Source: Gammaproteobacteria bacterium (GTDB lineage Bacteria > Pseudomonadota > Gammaproteobacteria > Pseudomonadales > Azotimanducaceae). From it: a stretch of 46,139 nucleotides of DNA. Of the stretch, positions 33,502-42,610 are shown piece by piece. The notes under the pieces were generated by a model, which was not told the DNA's origin, did not search any database, and saw nothing but the letters and a program-made list of their open reading frames with translations. The translations under genes were made by a program, and so were the position numbers. Position 1 is the first letter of the stretch. Each line of letters starts with the position of its first letter. The stretch covers positions 1 to 46,139 of the forward strand of contig JAPULC010000202.1 in NCBI GenBank assembly GCA_027295305.1. Reading direction: 5' to 3'.

Positions 33502-33514
33502 TGCGCTACCTCGG

Positions 33515-34666
33515 TCAGGGCGCCTCGTTGCACATGATGATGCAGCCGCTTGCGGCGAACATTCCACCCACTCCGAGGCAGACCGACGTCTTCGCGCCCT
33601 CCACCTGACCGGGCGCGGTGCCCCGCAGCTGACGCACGCTCTCCTGTAGCGCATACATGCCGTACATCCCCGAGTGCATGTAGGACAAACCACCTCCATT
33701 CGTGTTCAGGGGCAGCTTTCCACCGGGCGCCGTATTACGCTCCCAGATGAACTGAGCCGCTTCGCCGCGCTCGCAAAAGCCCAGGTCCTCGAGCCCATAG
33801 ATGGGAAGGTGAGCGAACGCGTCGTAGATCATGACGTGGTCCACATCGGGGCGGGTGATGCCCGCCTCCTCGAATGCCTTGGCGCCAGCCACCCGAAAGG
33901 CGCGCGACGAACAGAAATCCTCCATCTGACTGACCATCGGAGTTTCCACGCTCTCGCCGGTGCCGATCATGTACACGGGCTTCGTGGGGAAATCCTTCGC
34001 TCGCTCGGCGGATACCAGAATCAGCGCGCCACCCCCATCGGTCACGAGGCAGCATTCCAGGAGGTGGAACGGATAGGCAATCATGCGGGACTCCAGCACG
34101 TCGTCCACGGTGATGGGCTCCTGATACGAGGCCCGTGGGCTCATGCCGGCCCATTCGCGCTGCACCACCGCCACCATGGCCAACTGCTCGTGGGTCATTG
34201 CGTATTCTTTCATGTAGCGCAACACCGGTATGGTGAACATCGTGGTGGCGCCCATGCCGCCATAAGGTCCCTCGAACTGAGCGGAGAGGCTCGCACCCAA
34301 CCCGCCGCCGCCTCCGAACCCACCACGACCGACGCCCGAGCGGCCACTCTCGCCGTGGGTGATCAGCACCGTATCGCACAGCCCCTCATTGATGGCCGAG
34401 CAGGCGTGACGCACGTGTAACATGAACGAGCAGCCCCCGACGCTCGTCCCATCCACCCACGTCGGAGTGATCCCCATGTAATAGGCCACCTCCGTGGGGG
34501 AGGCGCCGGCGGTGGCCACTCCGTCGATGTCAGATGGCTTCAAGCCGGCGTCTTCCAGCGCATTGAGCGCGGCATCGGCATGCAGCTGAAGCTGACTTAC
34601 GTTGGGGATTTTCCCGAGCTCGGTGGTCTCGGCAGCCCCCACAATGGCAACGGTGTTCGGTTTCAT
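33515..34666 (-). CDS. Thiolase family protein (SCP-x/Ltp2-like)
   Basis: The 383-residue thiolase-fold enzyme has the nucleophile Cys in TSVGGCSFMLHVRHA, YDAFAHLPIYGLEDLGFC and the late NTNGGGLSYMHSGMYGM. This layout fits the SCP-x/Ltp2 thiolase subgroup, which cleaves acyl-CoA or acts as a steroid-side-chain aldolase with a DUF35 partner. The ATG at 34666 shares its A with the DUF35 stop codon (TGATG), so the pair is coupled. A structured repeat follows 14 bases after the stop, then a terminator. Thiolase versus aldolase action cannot be decided here. Confidence 0.85.
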   Translation of the reverse strand: MKPNTVAIVGAAETTELGKIPNVSQLQLHADAALNALEDAGLKPSDIDGVATAGASPTEVAYYMGITPTWVDGTSVGGCSFMLHVRHACSAINEGLCDTVLITHGESGRSGVGRGGFGGGGGLGASLSAQFEGPYGGMGATTMFTIPVLRYMKEYAMTHEQLAMVAVVQREWAGMSPRASYQEPITVDDVLESRMIAYPFHLLECCLVTDGGGALILVSAERAKDFPTKPVYMIGTGESVETPMVSQMEDFCSSRAFRVAGAKAFEEAGITRPDVDHVMIYDAFAHLPIYGLEDLGFCERGEAAQFIWERNTAPGGKLPLNTNGGGLSYMHSGMYGMYALQESVRQLRGTAPGQVEGAKTSVCLGVGGMFAASGCIIMCNEAP

Positions 34667-35079
34667 CACGCGCCCTCCACAGGTCTGAAGAGCGGCACGC
34701 TGATATCGTCGTTCACCGACTCGAACGTCACCTCCACCGGCATGTCGAGCACCAGCGCTTCGGGCGTCTGGGGACACTCGACGATGTTGGTCATCATCCT
34801 CGGGCCTTCTTCCAACTCCACCACCGCAATGGCGTACGGACCATCGAAGGATGGATGCTGTCGTTGGTTGATCACATAGCTGAACAGCCGCGCCTTGCCG
34901 CTGGCCTGCAGCACGCTAACGCTCTTGCTGGCGCAGCCGGGACAGAACGGTCGCGGCGGAAAATACACCTTGGCGCAATCGTCACACTTCTGCAGCAAAA
35001 GCTCTCCGCGCTTTGTTCCGTCCCAGAAATGCTGGGTTTCCGGCGTCGCTTGTGGCGCCGGACGTGGTCTCTGAGGCAT
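34666..35079 (-). CDS. DUF35 Zn-ribbon/OB-fold protein
   Basis: The 137-residue protein has the rubredoxin-like zinc ribbon CDDCAKVYFPPRPFCPGC near residues 32-49, then an OB-fold with VINQRQHPSFDGPYAIAVVE. DUF35 proteins bind and help thiolase-like or hydratase partners handle acyl-CoA; in Mycobacterium such partners serve steroid side-chain enzymes. Coupling to the thiolase immediately downstream supports a complex between the two. Confidence 0.88.
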   Translation of the reverse strand: MPQRPRPAPQATPETQHFWDGTKRGELLLQKCDDCAKVYFPPRPFCPGCASKSVSVLQASGKARLFSYVINQRQHPSFDGPYAIAVVELEEGPRMMTNIVECPQTPEALVLDMPVEVTFESVNDDISVPLFRPVEGA

Positions 35080-35148
35080 GGAATGATCCCTTCCCTACAA
35101 ACTGACAGGCGCGCAAGTATCGCTAAAACGAGAAAGCCGAAGCAACCC

Positions 35149-35163
35149 CGGTGCCTGGCACCG
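35149..35163. repeat. GGTGCC palindrome next to the cysQ stop
   Basis: CGGTGCC and GGCACCG flank a single T. A related GTGCCAG/CTGGCAC palindrome lies at 25470-25495, so this may be a short repeat family. Confidence 0.45.
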
Positions 35164-35164
35164 T

Positions 35165-36016
35165 CTACGCGTAGGGTTCGAAGATTGCTCCCCAATCGTG
35201 GCTCGCGTCGGCCACGGCAACGAAGAACGGATTGAGCAACGAATCCTTCGTGTTGTAGGCGAGGGGCTCGCCATCGAACCTGAGCACGGCCCCGCCTGCC
35301 CCCTCCAGCACCGCGTGCGCCGCCGCGGTATCCCACTCGGAGGTGAGGCCGAGGCGGGGATACAGATCCGCCTCGCCGATCGCAAGAATGCAGAACTTCA
35401 GCGCGCTGCCCACCGGTACACGCTGCACCTCACCGTATGCTTCGCCGATCTCTCCCAGAAGCTGCTCGAGGCTCTCGCTGCCGTGGCTGCGACTTGCCAC
35501 TACCTCGAGGGCCAGGCCCTGCTCGAGACGCGGCGCGAGGGGGCGCGTGCTGATCTGCGTCTCGCGTGTGCCATTGAAACGCATCGCGCGGGGCGCCCCG
35601 GCGTTGAAGCCGACGAAGATCTCCTCGCGCGCGGGTACGCCAACCACGCCGAATACCGCGCGATGCTCGTGAACGAGCGCCACGTTCACTGTGAATTCGC
35701 CGTTCTTGGCAATGAACTCCTTCGTCCCATCCAGCGGATCGACCAGCCAGTACGTCGGCCAGGCAGCGCGGGTGGCGAAATCCACTTTCGCCGATTCCTC
35801 GGACAACACCGGCCAGCGTTGAGGAAGCGATTCGAGGCTCGCCACCAGCACGCCGTGCGAAGCGAGATCGGCTTGCGTCAACGGGCTATCGTCGCTCTTG
35901 GTCTCGACCGTAAAGTCCTGCGCGTAGATGCGCATGATCTCGCGTCCTGCGGACTCGACCATGGCAACCACGGGATCGACGAAGCGATCGAGTGGTAGGG
36001 GGTCAGAAGTGTTCAT
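35165..36016 (-). CDS. cysQ: 3'(2'),5'-bisphosphate nucleotidase CysQ
   Basis: The 283-residue inositol-phosphatase-fold enzyme removes the 3'-phosphate from PAP, a by-product of sulfate activation and of sulfotransferases. The metal site is visible: PVLSEESAK, then VDPLDGTKEFI, and WDTAAAHAVLEGAGG near the C-terminus. The ATG at 36016 shares its A with the nudE stop codon (TGATG). The longer frame to 36127 only overlaps nudE. The presence of a sulfotransferase in the same window gives it a plausible extra source of PAP, though not next door. Confidence 0.92.
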   Translation of the reverse strand: MNTSDPLPLDRFVDPVVAMVESAGREIMRIYAQDFTVETKSDDSPLTQADLASHGVLVASLESLPQRWPVLSEESAKVDFATRAAWPTYWLVDPLDGTKEFIAKNGEFTVNVALVHEHRAVFGVVGVPAREEIFVGFNAGAPRAMRFNGTRETQISTRPLAPRLEQGLALEVVASRSHGSESLEQLLGEIGEAYGEVQRVPVGSALKFCILAIGEADLYPRLGLTSEWDTAAAHAVLEGAGGAVLRFDGEPLAYNTKDSLLNPFFVAVADASHDWGAIFEPYA

Positions 36017-36567
36017 CAAACAACCGCTCCTCTGAGTCTCTGTTGTGCGAGGAAGATCGCCGCAATGGCGCGTGCCTCGGTGAAGTCGGCGCGCTCCACC
36101 AGCTCTGGGATCCGCTGCATGGGCCACGGCACCACCTCGATCTCCTCCGGCTCGTCCCCGGGCAACCGCTTCGGATAGAGGTCCCGCGCGAGCATGACGC
36201 TGATGGTGAATCCCATATGTCCCGGCGCAATGGACAATTCACGAAGTCGCTCGATGCGACCCGCGCCAAATCCCGTCTCCTCCATGAGTTCGCGGTTGGT
36301 GGCCTCGATCAACGACTCTCCCGGCTCCGCCGAGCCCTTGGGCAGCGTCAGCTGGTATTCATGAAAGCCTGCCGCGTACTCGCGAATCAACAACAACTCG
36401 TCATTGTCGGTCACCGCCACCGCCATCACCGCCCGGTGACCTGTGGCGGGCAGTCGCTCATAAGTTCGCTCCACGCCATTGGCAAAGCGCAGCTTCATCT
36501 CCTCGATGCGAAACAGACGACTTCGCCCCACCGTCCTGACGGAGAGAATCTCGGGCTTGGAGTGCAT
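36016..36567 (-). CDS. nudE: ADP compounds hydrolase NudE
   Basis: A 183-residue Nudix hydrolase with the complete box GSAEPGESLIEATNRELMEE followed by TGFGAG, giving the G-x5-E-x7-REUxEExGU pattern. It hydrolyses ADP-ribose, Ap3A and NADH-type substrates. Position next to cysQ and opposite yrfG matches the neighbourhood in Pseudomonas. It diverges from yrfG over 92 bases, where a TATTATAGG stretch near 36598 could be a -10 element. Confidence 0.9.
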   Translation of the reverse strand: MHSKPEILSVRTVGRSRLFRIEEMKLRFANGVERTYERLPATGHRAVMAVAVTDNDELLLIREYAAGFHEYQLTLPKGSAEPGESLIEATNRELMEETGFGAGRIERLRELSIAPGHMGFTISVMLARDLYPKRLPGDEPEEIEVVPWPMQRIPELVERADFTEARAIAAIFLAQQRLRGAVV

Positions 36568-36659
36568 CCCCTGACTCCGGGTGGCGAGGAAGCCCGGTAT
36601 TATAGGGATGTTTGTTGCCCGCGAGTCGCCGCGGCATCATCTGTCTGAGGCGAGGAGAA

Positions 36660-37325
36660 ATGCTCGATTGGACCGGGATTCGCACCGTATTGGTCGACAT
36701 GGACGGCACGATCCTCGACCTCAATTTCGACAACCTCTTCTGGGGCCACCACCTTCCCCGGCGCTATGCTCGAGCGCGCGGCCTCACATTGGCGGAGGCG
36801 CGTGCCGAGCTGGAGCAAAGGTATGAGGAAAGCCGCCACACGCTCGAGTATTACAGCCTCGATCACTGGAACGAGGCGACGGGCCTGGACATTCGTGAAT
36901 TGAAACGAGAGCTTCTGCACCTGATTCGCTTTCGACCTCACAGCCGGGAATTCCTCTCGCGTCTGGCGGCGCACCACAAAAGACGCATTCTCGTCACCAA
37001 CGCCCACCCCGGGGTTCTGTCGCTCAAGCACGAGCAGACCAATGTGTGCAGCTACTTCGAGCGGACCGTGACCAGTCACGACCTTCAATCCCCCAAGGAA
37101 GACCAGGAGTTCTGGCAGGCACTCATCGAGCTGGAACCCTTCGATCCCGACACCACGTTGCTCATCGACGACAATCTTCGGGTCCTGAGCTCGGCAAAGC
37201 GCTTCGGCATTCGCCATCTCATCACCATCCGCCAGCCCGATAGCCAGCGTGACCGACGGGAGCTACTTCCCTATCCTGCAATCGACCACTTCACGGAAAT
37301 CATGCCCGCGGAGACGTCACAATAA
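36660..37325 (+). CDS. yrfG: GMP/IMP nucleotidase YrfG
   Basis: A 221-residue HAD phosphatase. Motif I is DMDGTILDL near residue 15, motif II is ILVTNAHPG and motif III/IV includes DDTTLLIDDN-like DTTLLIDDNLRVL with the acidic pair. Family members dephosphorylate GMP and IMP. GAGGAG lies two bases before the ATG at 36660; the frame from 36612 has no such site. The TAA stop overlaps an ATG of a tiny repeat-derived frame upstream of hslR. Confidence 0.9.
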   Translation: MLDWTGIRTVLVDMDGTILDLNFDNLFWGHHLPRRYARARGLTLAEARAELEQRYEESRHTLEYYSLDHWNEATGLDIRELKRELLHLIRFRPHSREFLSRLAAHHKRRILVTNAHPGVLSLKHEQTNVCSYFERTVTSHDLQSPKEDQEFWQALIELEPFDPDTTLLIDDNLRVLSSAKRFGIRHLITIRQPDSQRDRRELLPYPAIDHFTEIMPAETSQ

Positions 37326-37393
37326 TGTCTGACAATAGACGTCAGAATATGTCTGACAAAACACGTCAGAATATGTCTTCAGAATATGGCTGA
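37325..37393 (+). repeat. Tandem 24-bp repeat encoding a 22-residue leader-like frame
   Basis: Two 24-base units and a partial third lie between yrfG and hslR. Each starts with ATGTCTGAC and ends in CGTCAGAAT, and each has self-complementary ends (TCTGAC/GTCAGA). In frame they read MSDNRRQN, MSDKTRQN, MSSEYG and stop inside hslR. The first ATG overlaps the yrfG stop (TAATG). The units look like duplications of the hslR start (AGAATATGGCTGAC). Confidence 0.7.
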
Positions 37394-37784
37394 CGAAGGC
37401 CGGGTGCGTATCGACAAGTGGCTTTGGGCAGCGCGTTTCTTCAAAACGCGCGCACAAGCCAAGCAGGCCCTCGACGGCGGTAAGGTGCAGCTCGACGGCA
37501 AGCGCTGCAAGGCCTCCAAAGAGATCACCGTGGGTTCGCTGCTGCAGATTCGCCAGGGATGGGATGACGTCGTCGTCGTCGTGAAGGCGCTCTCCGAGGT
37601 GCGACGCGGCGCCGTCGAGGCACACGCGCTCTACGAGGAATCACTCGAGAGCCAGCGTGCACGCGAGGAGAACGCCGCGCAGCGTCGCACGCTTCGAGAA
37701 GCCGGGGTGATGCCCCCGGAGCGGCCGGGCAACAAGCGCCATCGCCGCCAACGCGCGCGAATGAAGCATGGAGGCCAACGATGA
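37386..37784 (+). CDS. hslR: Ribosome-associated heat shock protein Hsp15
   Basis: The 132-residue protein has an S4 RNA-binding domain at the N-terminus (RIDKWLWAARFFKTRAQAKQ then GGKVQLDGKRCKASK) and a basic C-terminal tail rich in Arg. Hsp15 binds free 50S subunits carrying stalled nascent chains. The order yrfG-hslR-hslO is as in E. coli. The stop overlaps the hslO start by four bases. Confidence 0.92.
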   Translation: MADEGRVRIDKWLWAARFFKTRAQAKQALDGGKVQLDGKRCKASKEITVGSLLQIRQGWDDVVVVVKALSEVRRGAVEAHALYEESLESQRAREENAAQRRTLREAGVMPPERPGNKRHRRQRARMKHGGQR

Positions 37785-38671
37785 ACAGGGACAGCATCCA
37801 GAGATTCACGTTCGACACGCTTCCCATCCGCGGCGAGTTGGTTCACGTGGACACCACGTGGCGCCAGGTCATTCGCTTCAAGGAATACCCGGACCCCGTG
37901 GCGGGGCTACTGGGACAGATGCTCACCGCGGCGGCGCTTCTCGCCAGCACCATCAAAGTCGACGGAACCCTCACGCTTCAGACCCGCGGCGACGGACCGG
38001 TGCCCCTCGCAATGGCAGAGATCGGAAATCGAAACGGGCTCAGAGGCATCGCGCGGACACGCAACGATCGAGTGATCGATGACAGCCCAAGTCCGTTCTT
38101 ATCCCTCGTGGGGGATGGGCACCTCGCAATCACGATTCGACCCGAGGACGGCAAGGCGTACCAGGGCGTGGTAGCCCTTGCGGGAGAATCGCTGGCGGAG
38201 TGCATCGAGACCTATTTCCACGACTCCGAGCAGATCGCCACACGACTCTGGCTCTCGGCCGCTGAGGGCGCCGCGGCGGGACTCCTTCTGCAGCGCCTGC
38301 CGCGTGATGGGGAGGAAGAGGCAGGTGAGGACGAGGACTGGCAACGTCTGACGCTACTTGCCGCCACCCTGGGCGAATCGGAACTACGCCAACTCACCAA
38401 CGAACGCCTTCTACGACGACTGTTCGTTCGCGAACGGGTTCGCCTCCATGCCGAGCGGCCCCTGGAATTCCGCTGCAGCTGCTCACCGCTGCGCACCGAA
38501 ACTGCGCTTCAGATCATGGGGGAACCGGAGGTCCGACGGGTGCTGGCAGAGGAAGGGGATGTTAGAGTGATATGCCAGTTCTGTGGCGCTACGTATCGGT
38601 TCGATGCGGTGGATGTCGATCTGCTCTTCCGCAGCGTGCCTCCCACGCCTAACGTGGGAATATCACACTGA
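37781..38671 (+). CDS. hslO: Redox-regulated chaperone Hsp33
   Basis: The 296-residue chaperone has the N-terminal substrate-binding domain (IRGELVHVDTTWRQVI, GNRNGLRGIAR) and the C-terminal redox switch. The four zinc Cys are visible as FRCSCSP (CxC) and ICQFCGA (CxxC). Oxidation of these activates holdase function. It is coupled to hslR by an ATGA overlap. Confidence 0.94.
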   Translation: MNRDSIQRFTFDTLPIRGELVHVDTTWRQVIRFKEYPDPVAGLLGQMLTAAALLASTIKVDGTLTLQTRGDGPVPLAMAEIGNRNGLRGIARTRNDRVIDDSPSPFLSLVGDGHLAITIRPEDGKAYQGVVALAGESLAECIETYFHDSEQIATRLWLSAAEGAAAGLLLQRLPRDGEEEAGEDEDWQRLTLLAATLGESELRQLTNERLLRRLFVRERVRLHAERPLEFRCSCSPLRTETALQIMGEPEVRRVLAEEGDVRVICQFCGATYRFDAVDVDLLFRSVPPTPNVGISH

Positions 38672-38783
38672 GCCGAGCGGCGTTGCCCAGGGGGGGGTCT
38701 CAGGCACAATCCCGCGCTCGCCCGCCGGAGCACGCGCGCCGTAGACCATTCAATTCAGCACAATAACAGGACTTCGGCTGATC

Positions 38784-40364
38784 ATGGCCCTCGACATCGA
38801 CAACACCTCCAAACGTACTGTTTTTCATAACCTCTCCCTCGCGGCCCTCGTAGAAACGGCCGTTCTCCGGGGAGAGGGAGAGCTGGCAAACAACGGATCG
38901 CTGGTTGTCCAGACAGGTGCACGCACGGGCCGCTCTCCACGTGATCGCTTCATCGTCGACGAACCCAGCACCTCCGATCTGATCGATTGGGGACCGATCA
39001 ACCAACCCATCGCGCCGGCGGTGTTCGACGCCCTGTGGAATCGCGTCGAGGTTCACCTCACCGATCACGACAACTTCGTCGCAAATCTTCATGTGGGAGC
39101 CGATCCGGAACATTACCTGCCCATCGAAGTGCGCACCGAAGCCGCATGGCACAATCTGTTCGCACAGGCGCTGTTCATTCGCCCGCGTCGATTCAACCCC
39201 AAGGGGAAGGAGATCTGGCAGATCCTGAGTGCGTCCGACTTCGTCTGCGACCCGGGCCGTGACGGGACCGCAAGCGACGGCACCGTGATCATCAACTTCG
39301 CACAGCGCAAGATATTGCTTGCGGGCATGCCCTATGCGGGTGAGATGAAGAAATCCATGTTCGCCGTTCAGAATTTTCTTCTCCCCGAAAAGGACGTATT
39401 GCCGATGCACTGCGCGGCGAACGTCGCGCGCACCGATGACGGCCGCGAAGATATCTGTCTCTTCTTCGGCTTGTCCGGAACCGGCAAGACGACCCTGAGC
39501 GCGGATCCCGCGCGTTATCTCATTGGTGACGACGAGCACGGGTGGGGCAAGGGCATTGTGTTCAACCTGGAGGGCGGTTGTTACGCCAAGTGCATCAACC
39601 TTTCGAAGAAGAACGAGCCCGTCATATGGGACGCGATACGTTTCGGCACGATCGTCGAGAACGTGGTCATCGATCCAGAGACTCGAGAACCCGACTACGA
39701 CGATGACTCTCGCACCGAGAACACCCGCGCTTGCTACCCGCGCGACCACATCGCCTTGCGGGTGGAATCGAACAACGCAGGCGAGCCAAACGCGGTCATA
39801 TTTCTGACGTGTGACATGACCGGCGTGCTTCCTCCGGTGGCGCTGTTGTCCAAAGAAGCTGCGGCATATCACTTTCTATCGGGGTACACCGCATTGGTGG
39901 GGTCCACCGTGGTGGGTTCCACCGTTGCATTGCGCTCCACGTTTTCAAAGTGCTTTGGTGCAGACTTCTTCCCCCGCCCAGCCCACGTATACGCCGCCCT
40001 TCTCATCAAGCGCCTCGAGGAGTTCGACACCCAGGTCTATCTAGTCAATACGGGCTGGACCGGAGGTCGATACGGTGAAGGAGGAAGTCGCTTCGACATT
40101 CCCACGACACGCGCCATCATCAAGGCAGTTCAAAGTGGCCGCTTGGTTGACACGCCGAGAAAGCAGCTGCACGGCCTGCACCTCGAAATACCCGTCGTGG
40201 TCGAGGGCGTAGAGACACGGCTGCTGAATCCGAGGGATACGTGGCCCGATCCTTCCCTCTACGACGAAGCTGCGCGCGTGCTCATTGCCGAGTTCAACGA
40301 GAACTTCAAGCAGTTCGACGTCGACGCGTCCATCGTCGCGGCAGGTCCGTCACCAGACTTCTGA
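38784..40364 (+). CDS. pckA: Phosphoenolpyruvate carboxykinase (ATP)
   Basis: The 526-residue enzyme converts oxaloacetate and ATP to PEP, CO2 and ADP, the entry to gluconeogenesis from acyl-CoA-derived carbon. The kinase-1a P-loop [12 protein letters not shown] is near residues 228-240, followed by LIGDDEHGW, the metal-binding kinase-2 motif, and [22 protein letters not shown] at the N-terminus and [11 protein letters not shown] near the C-terminus are family signatures. It stands alone behind hslO, as in E. coli. This activity suits a bacterium living on fatty or steroid-like acids. Confidence 0.95.
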   Translation: MALDIDNTSKRTVFHNLSLAALVETAVLRGEGELANNGSLVVQTGARTGRSPRDRFIVDEPSTSDLIDWGPINQPIAPAVFDALWNRVEVHLTDHDNFVANLHVGADPEHYLPIEVRTEAAWHNLFAQALFIRPRRFNPKGKEIWQILSASDFVCDPGRDGTASDGTVIINFAQRKILLAGMPYAGEMKKSMFAVQNFLLPEKDVLPMHCAANVARTDDGREDICLFFGLSGTGKTTLSADPARYLIGDDEHGWGKGIVFNLEGGCYAKCINLSKKNEPVIWDAIRFGTIVENVVIDPETREPDYDDDSRTENTRACYPRDHIALRVESNNAGEPNAVIFLTCDMTGVLPPVALLSKEAAAYHFLSGYTALVGSTVVGSTVALRSTFSKCFGADFFPRPAHVYAALLIKRLEEFDTQVYLVNTGWTGGRYGEGGSRFDIPTTRAIIKAVQSGRLVDTPRKQLHGLHLEIPVVVEGVETRLLNPRDTWPDPSLYDEAARVLIAEFNENFKQFDVDASIVAAGPSPDF

Positions 40365-40427
40365 GCGACAGTTACCGACGGCAATTGCTACTATCGCTCC
40401 TTGGGCCAGTAACTCTCAGCTGTAATT

Positions 40428-42029
40428 TTGAACACTCTCGAACAACGCCTCAAAGCAGTTTCAGGATCCGGCGCCCGTCCTCTGATGGCGTCGCTCAGGC
40501 GTGGTGTGGAGAAGGAAAGCCTGCGGGTCACCGAGAGCGGTTATCTGGCGCAGACGCCCCATCCCTCCATGCTCGGGTCAGCGCTGACACATCCACACAT
40601 CACCACCGACTTCAGTGAGGCGCAGCTCGAACTCATCACCGGCGTGCACTCCAGCGCCGATGACTGCCTGAAAGAACTCGATGAGATCCACCGATACGTC
40701 GTACGCCACATCGGCGACGAGGTGTTATGGGCAGCGAGCATGCCCTGCATGTTGTCGTCAGACGCCGACATACCCGTTGGCCGGTATGGAACATCGAACG
40801 TCGGAACGGCGAAGACCGTCTACCGGCTCGGGCTCGGTCATCGCTACGGTCGTTTGATGCAGACGATCTCGGGCGTCCATTACAACTTCTCGATGCCTGA
40901 AACCATCTGGCCCTATCTCGCGAACGGCGATAAGTCGAAGCAGCCGCTCACGGACTATCAGACCGAAAGTTATCTTGGTCTCATCAGAAATTTCAGACGC
41001 TACTCCTGGCTTCTTCTCTATCTATTCGGCGCCTCCCCTGCGGTGTGCCGAACGTTTCTCAAAACCCGCAGTCACCGGCTCGAGCCACTCGACGCTGGCA
41101 CGCTTCACGCTCCGTTCGGCACGTCTCTGCGAATGGGGCGGCTCGGATATCAGGGCGAGGAACAAGCGGCGTTGCACGTCTCATACAACAATCTCGAGAG
41201 TTACGCGGTGACGATGCACGAGGCATTGACGCGCCCACATCCGCCGTACGTGCGTCTGGGAGTCAAACGCGACGGGGAATACCTTCAGCTCAACACGAGC
41301 CTCCTGCAGATCGAGAATGAATTCTACGGGGCGATTCGACCGAAGCGCCGCATTACAAGCGGCGAACGGCCTCTGCGCGCATTGCGAGAGCGTGGGGTGG
41401 AGTATGTCGAAGTGCGGGCGCTGGATCTCAATCCGTTCCTTCGCTCGGGCATCGATGACGAGACGATGCGCTTTCTCGATGTATTTCTTCTGTTCTGCCT
41501 GTTCGAAGACAGTCCACCCGACACCCCGGACGAGTCGGCCGAGCACGCGCACAACCAACTGCTCGTCGTGGAGGAGGGACGCCGACCCGGCCTCACACTC
41601 GTGGGTCAAGGTAGGGACCAGCGACTTTCCACATGGAGCACGGAGCTACTCGATCGCGTCCAACCTATCGCCGAGCTTCTGGACTCGGCCGGCAATACGC
41701 GTTCGCACGGCGAAGCGGTTGCATCACAAGTCGCCAAGGTCGAGAACCCGGACGCAACACCCTCTGCCCGAGTCCTCGAACGTCTGCGCAGCGACGGCAT
41801 TCCATTTTTTCGCTTCGCCATGGATCAATCGACGACGCACCGCGATTATTTTCGCAGCCGCCCGCTCAGCGATCAGCGCGAGAGCGAATTTCGCCGCATG
41901 GGCGAAGCTTCCCTCGAAGAGCAGAAGCGCATAGAAGGCACAGACTCGCTCACCTTCGACGAGTACATCGAGCGCTATCTCTCGCAAGATCTACTGGTAC
42001 CGCAAAACCGCAAGCAGCAAGCGTCATGA
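40428..42029 (+). CDS. gshA: Glutamate-cysteine ligase
   Basis: The 533-residue type 1 enzyme makes gamma-glutamylcysteine, the first step of glutathione synthesis. Signatures include LRRGVEKESLRV with the metal-binding Glu, HPHITTDFSEAQLELIT, and GVHYNFSMPE. The start is TTG at 40428; the E. coli gene also starts with TTG, which limits translation. The stop overlaps the acpH start (ATGA). Confidence 0.95.
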   Translation: MNTLEQRLKAVSGSGARPLMASLRRGVEKESLRVTESGYLAQTPHPSMLGSALTHPHITTDFSEAQLELITGVHSSADDCLKELDEIHRYVVRHIGDEVLWAASMPCMLSSDADIPVGRYGTSNVGTAKTVYRLGLGHRYGRLMQTISGVHYNFSMPETIWPYLANGDKSKQPLTDYQTESYLGLIRNFRRYSWLLLYLFGASPAVCRTFLKTRSHRLEPLDAGTLHAPFGTSLRMGRLGYQGEEQAALHVSYNNLESYAVTMHEALTRPHPPYVRLGVKRDGEYLQLNTSLLQIENEFYGAIRPKRRITSGERPLRALRERGVEYVEVRALDLNPFLRSGIDDETMRFLDVFLLFCLFEDSPPDTPDESAEHAHNQLLVVEEGRRPGLTLVGQGRDQRLSTWSTELLDRVQPIAELLDSAGNTRSHGEAVASQVAKVENPDATPSARVLERLRSDGIPFFRFAMDQSTTHRDYFRSRPLSDQRESEFRRMGEASLEEQKRIEGTDSLTFDEYIERYLSQDLLVPQNRKQQAS

Positions 42030-42610
42030 ACTTTCTTGCTCACTTGGCCCTCGCCCATCCCGAGGAGCCGTTGATGGTGGGCGGATTTCTTGGCGACTTC
42101 GTGAAAGGTGTCCTCGTCGGCGAGCGTCCCCGCGCGATCGAAAAAGGCATCCGCTTGCATCGAAGCATCGACGCGTTCACCGCGACCGAGCCCACCATGC
42201 GCAATAGCGCGCAATATTTCGATCCGAAGATCAGGCGGTTCGTTCCCATCATCATCGATATCATCGGCGATCACTTTCTAGCGACGAACTTCGAGACTCA
42301 TCTGGGAGAGAATCTCTCCTCATTCGCGAAGAGCGTATACGGCGTGTTGGAGCGACATCGCGAGTGGATGCCTCCCGCAGCGGAAGGCTATCGCCGGCGA
42401 ATGGCGCAGCGCGATGCTCTGGTACGTTATCAGGACTGCGAGACCCTCAGGGGCGCGTTCGAGTATGTGGCGCGAAGGTTCGACCGGGACGATGTGTCCG
42501 AGGGCGCCATGGCGGGACTCACGAGCCACTACGACGACCTGGCCTCGGATTTCCTGAGCTACTACCCGAGGCTCGAGGAACACGTGAGGCAATGGCAGTG
42601 CGAGAACTGA
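42026..42610 (+). CDS. acpH: Acyl carrier protein phosphodiesterase
   Basis: A 194-residue AcpH-type (DUF479) phosphodiesterase that removes 4'-phosphopantetheine from ACP. Typical motifs are MNFLAHLALAHPEE, GGFLGDFVKG and the HRSIDAFTATEP segment with metal-binding His and Asp; IGDHFLATN follows. It overlaps gshA by four bases and dsbB by 19 bases, so all three are probably one transcript. Confidence 0.9.
   Translation: MNFLAHLALAHPEEPLMVGGFLGDFVKGVLVGERPRAIEKGIRLHRSIDAFTATEPTMRNSAQYFDPKIRRFVPIIIDIIGDHFLATNFETHLGENLSSFAKSVYGVLERHREWMPPAAEGYRRRMAQRDALVRYQDCETLRGAFEYVARRFDRDDVSEGAMAGLTSHYDDLASDFLSYYPRLEEHVRQWQCEN

Noticed and set aside
37325-37393. CRISPR-like array
   Set aside because: The 24-base units are directly adjacent with no spacers, and no cas gene is present.
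38700-39872. Reverse frame (390 codons) opposite pckA
   Set aside because: pckA is certain from its P-loop and signatures; the reverse frame is an antisense artefact.
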